Source: CAXXOK01 sp035399245 (GTDB taxonomy: Bacteria; Bacillota; Clostridia; Christensenellales; Aristaeellaceae). From it: a stretch of 14,572 bases of DNA. This document shows, in pieces, positions 14,242 to 14,572 of this stretch. A program made the position numbers and the translations under genes. The stretch's first letter is position 1; every line of letters starts with the position of its first letter. The notes below the pieces were generated by a model. That model ran no database searches, had not been told where the DNA came from, and saw only the letters and a list, made by a program, of their open reading frames with translations. The DNA lies in contig DAOPIR010000063.1 in the NCBI GenBank assembly GCA_035399245.1, positions 1 through 14,572 on the forward strand, written 5' to 3'.

Positions 14242-14258
14242 ATAGCTTAAAAAGCTAT
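14242..14258 (+). other. Hairpin in the leader of the secreted protein mRNA
   Basis: ATAGCTT and AAGCTAT form a perfect 7-bp stem with an AAA loop. It lies between the predicted promoter and the GAGAGGA ribosome site (14274-14280). It could stabilise or regulate the mRNA, or be a protein-binding site. It is too weak to call a terminator. Confidence 0.4.
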
Positions 14259-14288
14259 TTAAATCCGACGTGTGAGAGGAAAATTACG

Positions 14289-14572
14289 ATGAAGAAAACA
14301 GTTAAAATGATAATCGCGGTATTGTTGGCCGTAATGCTGCTTGCACCCGGCACGATCGGATGGGCAGAAGGCGAAGATACGCAGGAGACGCCGGTGGCGA
14401 CTGTTGAAGAACAGCCCGTAGCCGAAGAAGAACCCGCTGCGGCCGAAGAGCCCGCTGTGGCAGAGGAACCCGCCCCGGCAGAAGAACCTGCCGCTGTGGA
14501 AGAACCCGCCGTGGCAGAGGAACCCGCCCCGGCAGAAGAACCTGCCGCTGTGGAAGAGCCTGTTGCGGAAGA
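14289..14572 (+). CDS. Secreted Glu/Pro/Ala-repeat protein, N-terminal part (cut by window edge)
   Basis: The ATG at 14289 has GAGAGGA 8 bp upstream. The first 26 residues form a signal peptide (MKKTVKMIIAVLLAVMLLAP, then GTIGWA), with likely cleavage before EGED. What follows to the window edge (94 complete codons in all) is a low-complexity acidic region built on a six-residue AxxEEP unit (AVAEEP, APAEEP, AAVEEP), with an 18-residue higher-order repeat. Such stalks normally project a surface adhesin or a hydrolase domain away from the cell wall. The functional domain lies beyond the window, so the real activity is unknown. The gene follows the pilus-like operon and its BTAD regulator in the same direction. 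It is a plausible regulatory target and may be a surface substrate of the system. Confidence 0.85.
   Translation, partial: MKKTVKMIIAVLLAVMLLAPGTIGWAEGEDTQETPVATVEEQPVAEEEPAAAEEPAVAEEPAPAEEPAAVEEPAVAEEPAPAEEPAAVEEPVAE
14457..14564 (+). repeat. 54-bp tandem repeat inside the secreted protein gene
   Basis: Two consecutive 54-bp units (14457-14510 and 14511-14564) encode AVAEEP-APAEEP-AAVEEP type triplets. They are nearly identical at DNA level, including synonymous positions, differing only near the end of the second unit. This points to recent duplication and possible length variation between strains. Confidence 0.85.

Overview
The window looks like chromosomal DNA from a Clostridia-type (Bacillota) bacterium, probably a gut-associated and possibly uncultured lineage. 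Evidence for this: strong AGGAGG-type ribosome sites, TTG and GTG starts, moderately high GC, SigA-type TTGACA/TATAAT promoters, and families typical of that group (DUF2974, DUF4349, DUF4860, BTAD regulators). No species can be named from the sequence alone.

Layout. (a) 1-303, minus: the N-terminal part of tilS, cut by the window edge, with a promoter that appears to make a leaderless mRNA. (b) 345-2860, minus: a three-gene envelope-stress type operon of ECF sigma factor, membrane DUF4349 protein (candidate anti-sigma) and secreted SIMPL/DUF541 protein. An ECF-type promoter in front of it suggests autoregulation. (c) 2893-3754, plus: an amidohydrolase-2 family metal hydrolase, divergent from the sigma operon. 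(d) 3747-4966, minus: a DUF2974 alpha/beta hydrolase, convergent with (c) and overlapping it by 8 bp. (e) 4972-5450: a gene-free stretch holding a 166-bp imperfect palindrome (two 71-bp arms, aligned without gaps), an adjacent half copy, and an orphan plus-strand promoter. (f) 5383-7677, plus: a GT4 glycosyltransferase overlapping a YbhN/LPG-synthase-TM type membrane protein. This is a likely glycolipid or surface-polymer pair. (g) 7736-13749, plus: a compact operon of transglutaminase-like protein, PilC/GspF, four small single-TM proteins (one DUF4860), PilT-type ATPase and BTAD regulator. (h) 13750-14288: a long gene-free leader with several inverted repeats and a promoter carrying a tandem operator-like repeat. 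(i) 14289 to the window end, plus: a secreted Glu/Pro/Ala-repeat protein, cut by the window edge.

How the parts may work together. Block (g) is the most interesting. It is a minimal type IV pilus-like machine: platform protein, one ATPase of PilT type and several pseudopilin-like anchors. It has no PilB, no prepilin peptidase and no classical GFTLIE prepilin in the window. It is co-transcribed with a cell-surface transglutaminase-fold protein and a BTAD regulator whose C-terminus looks like a GGDEF domain that has lost its signature. The next gene encodes a repeat-rich secreted protein whose promoter carries direct repeats spaced much like SARP/BTAD operators, so it may be a target of the regulator and a partner or substrate of the machine. 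That link is inference. The second notable item is the 166-bp palindrome. Eleven of its 17 arm differences become G-U pairs only in a minus-strand RNA, which points to selection on, or origin from, a minus-strand RNA hairpin.
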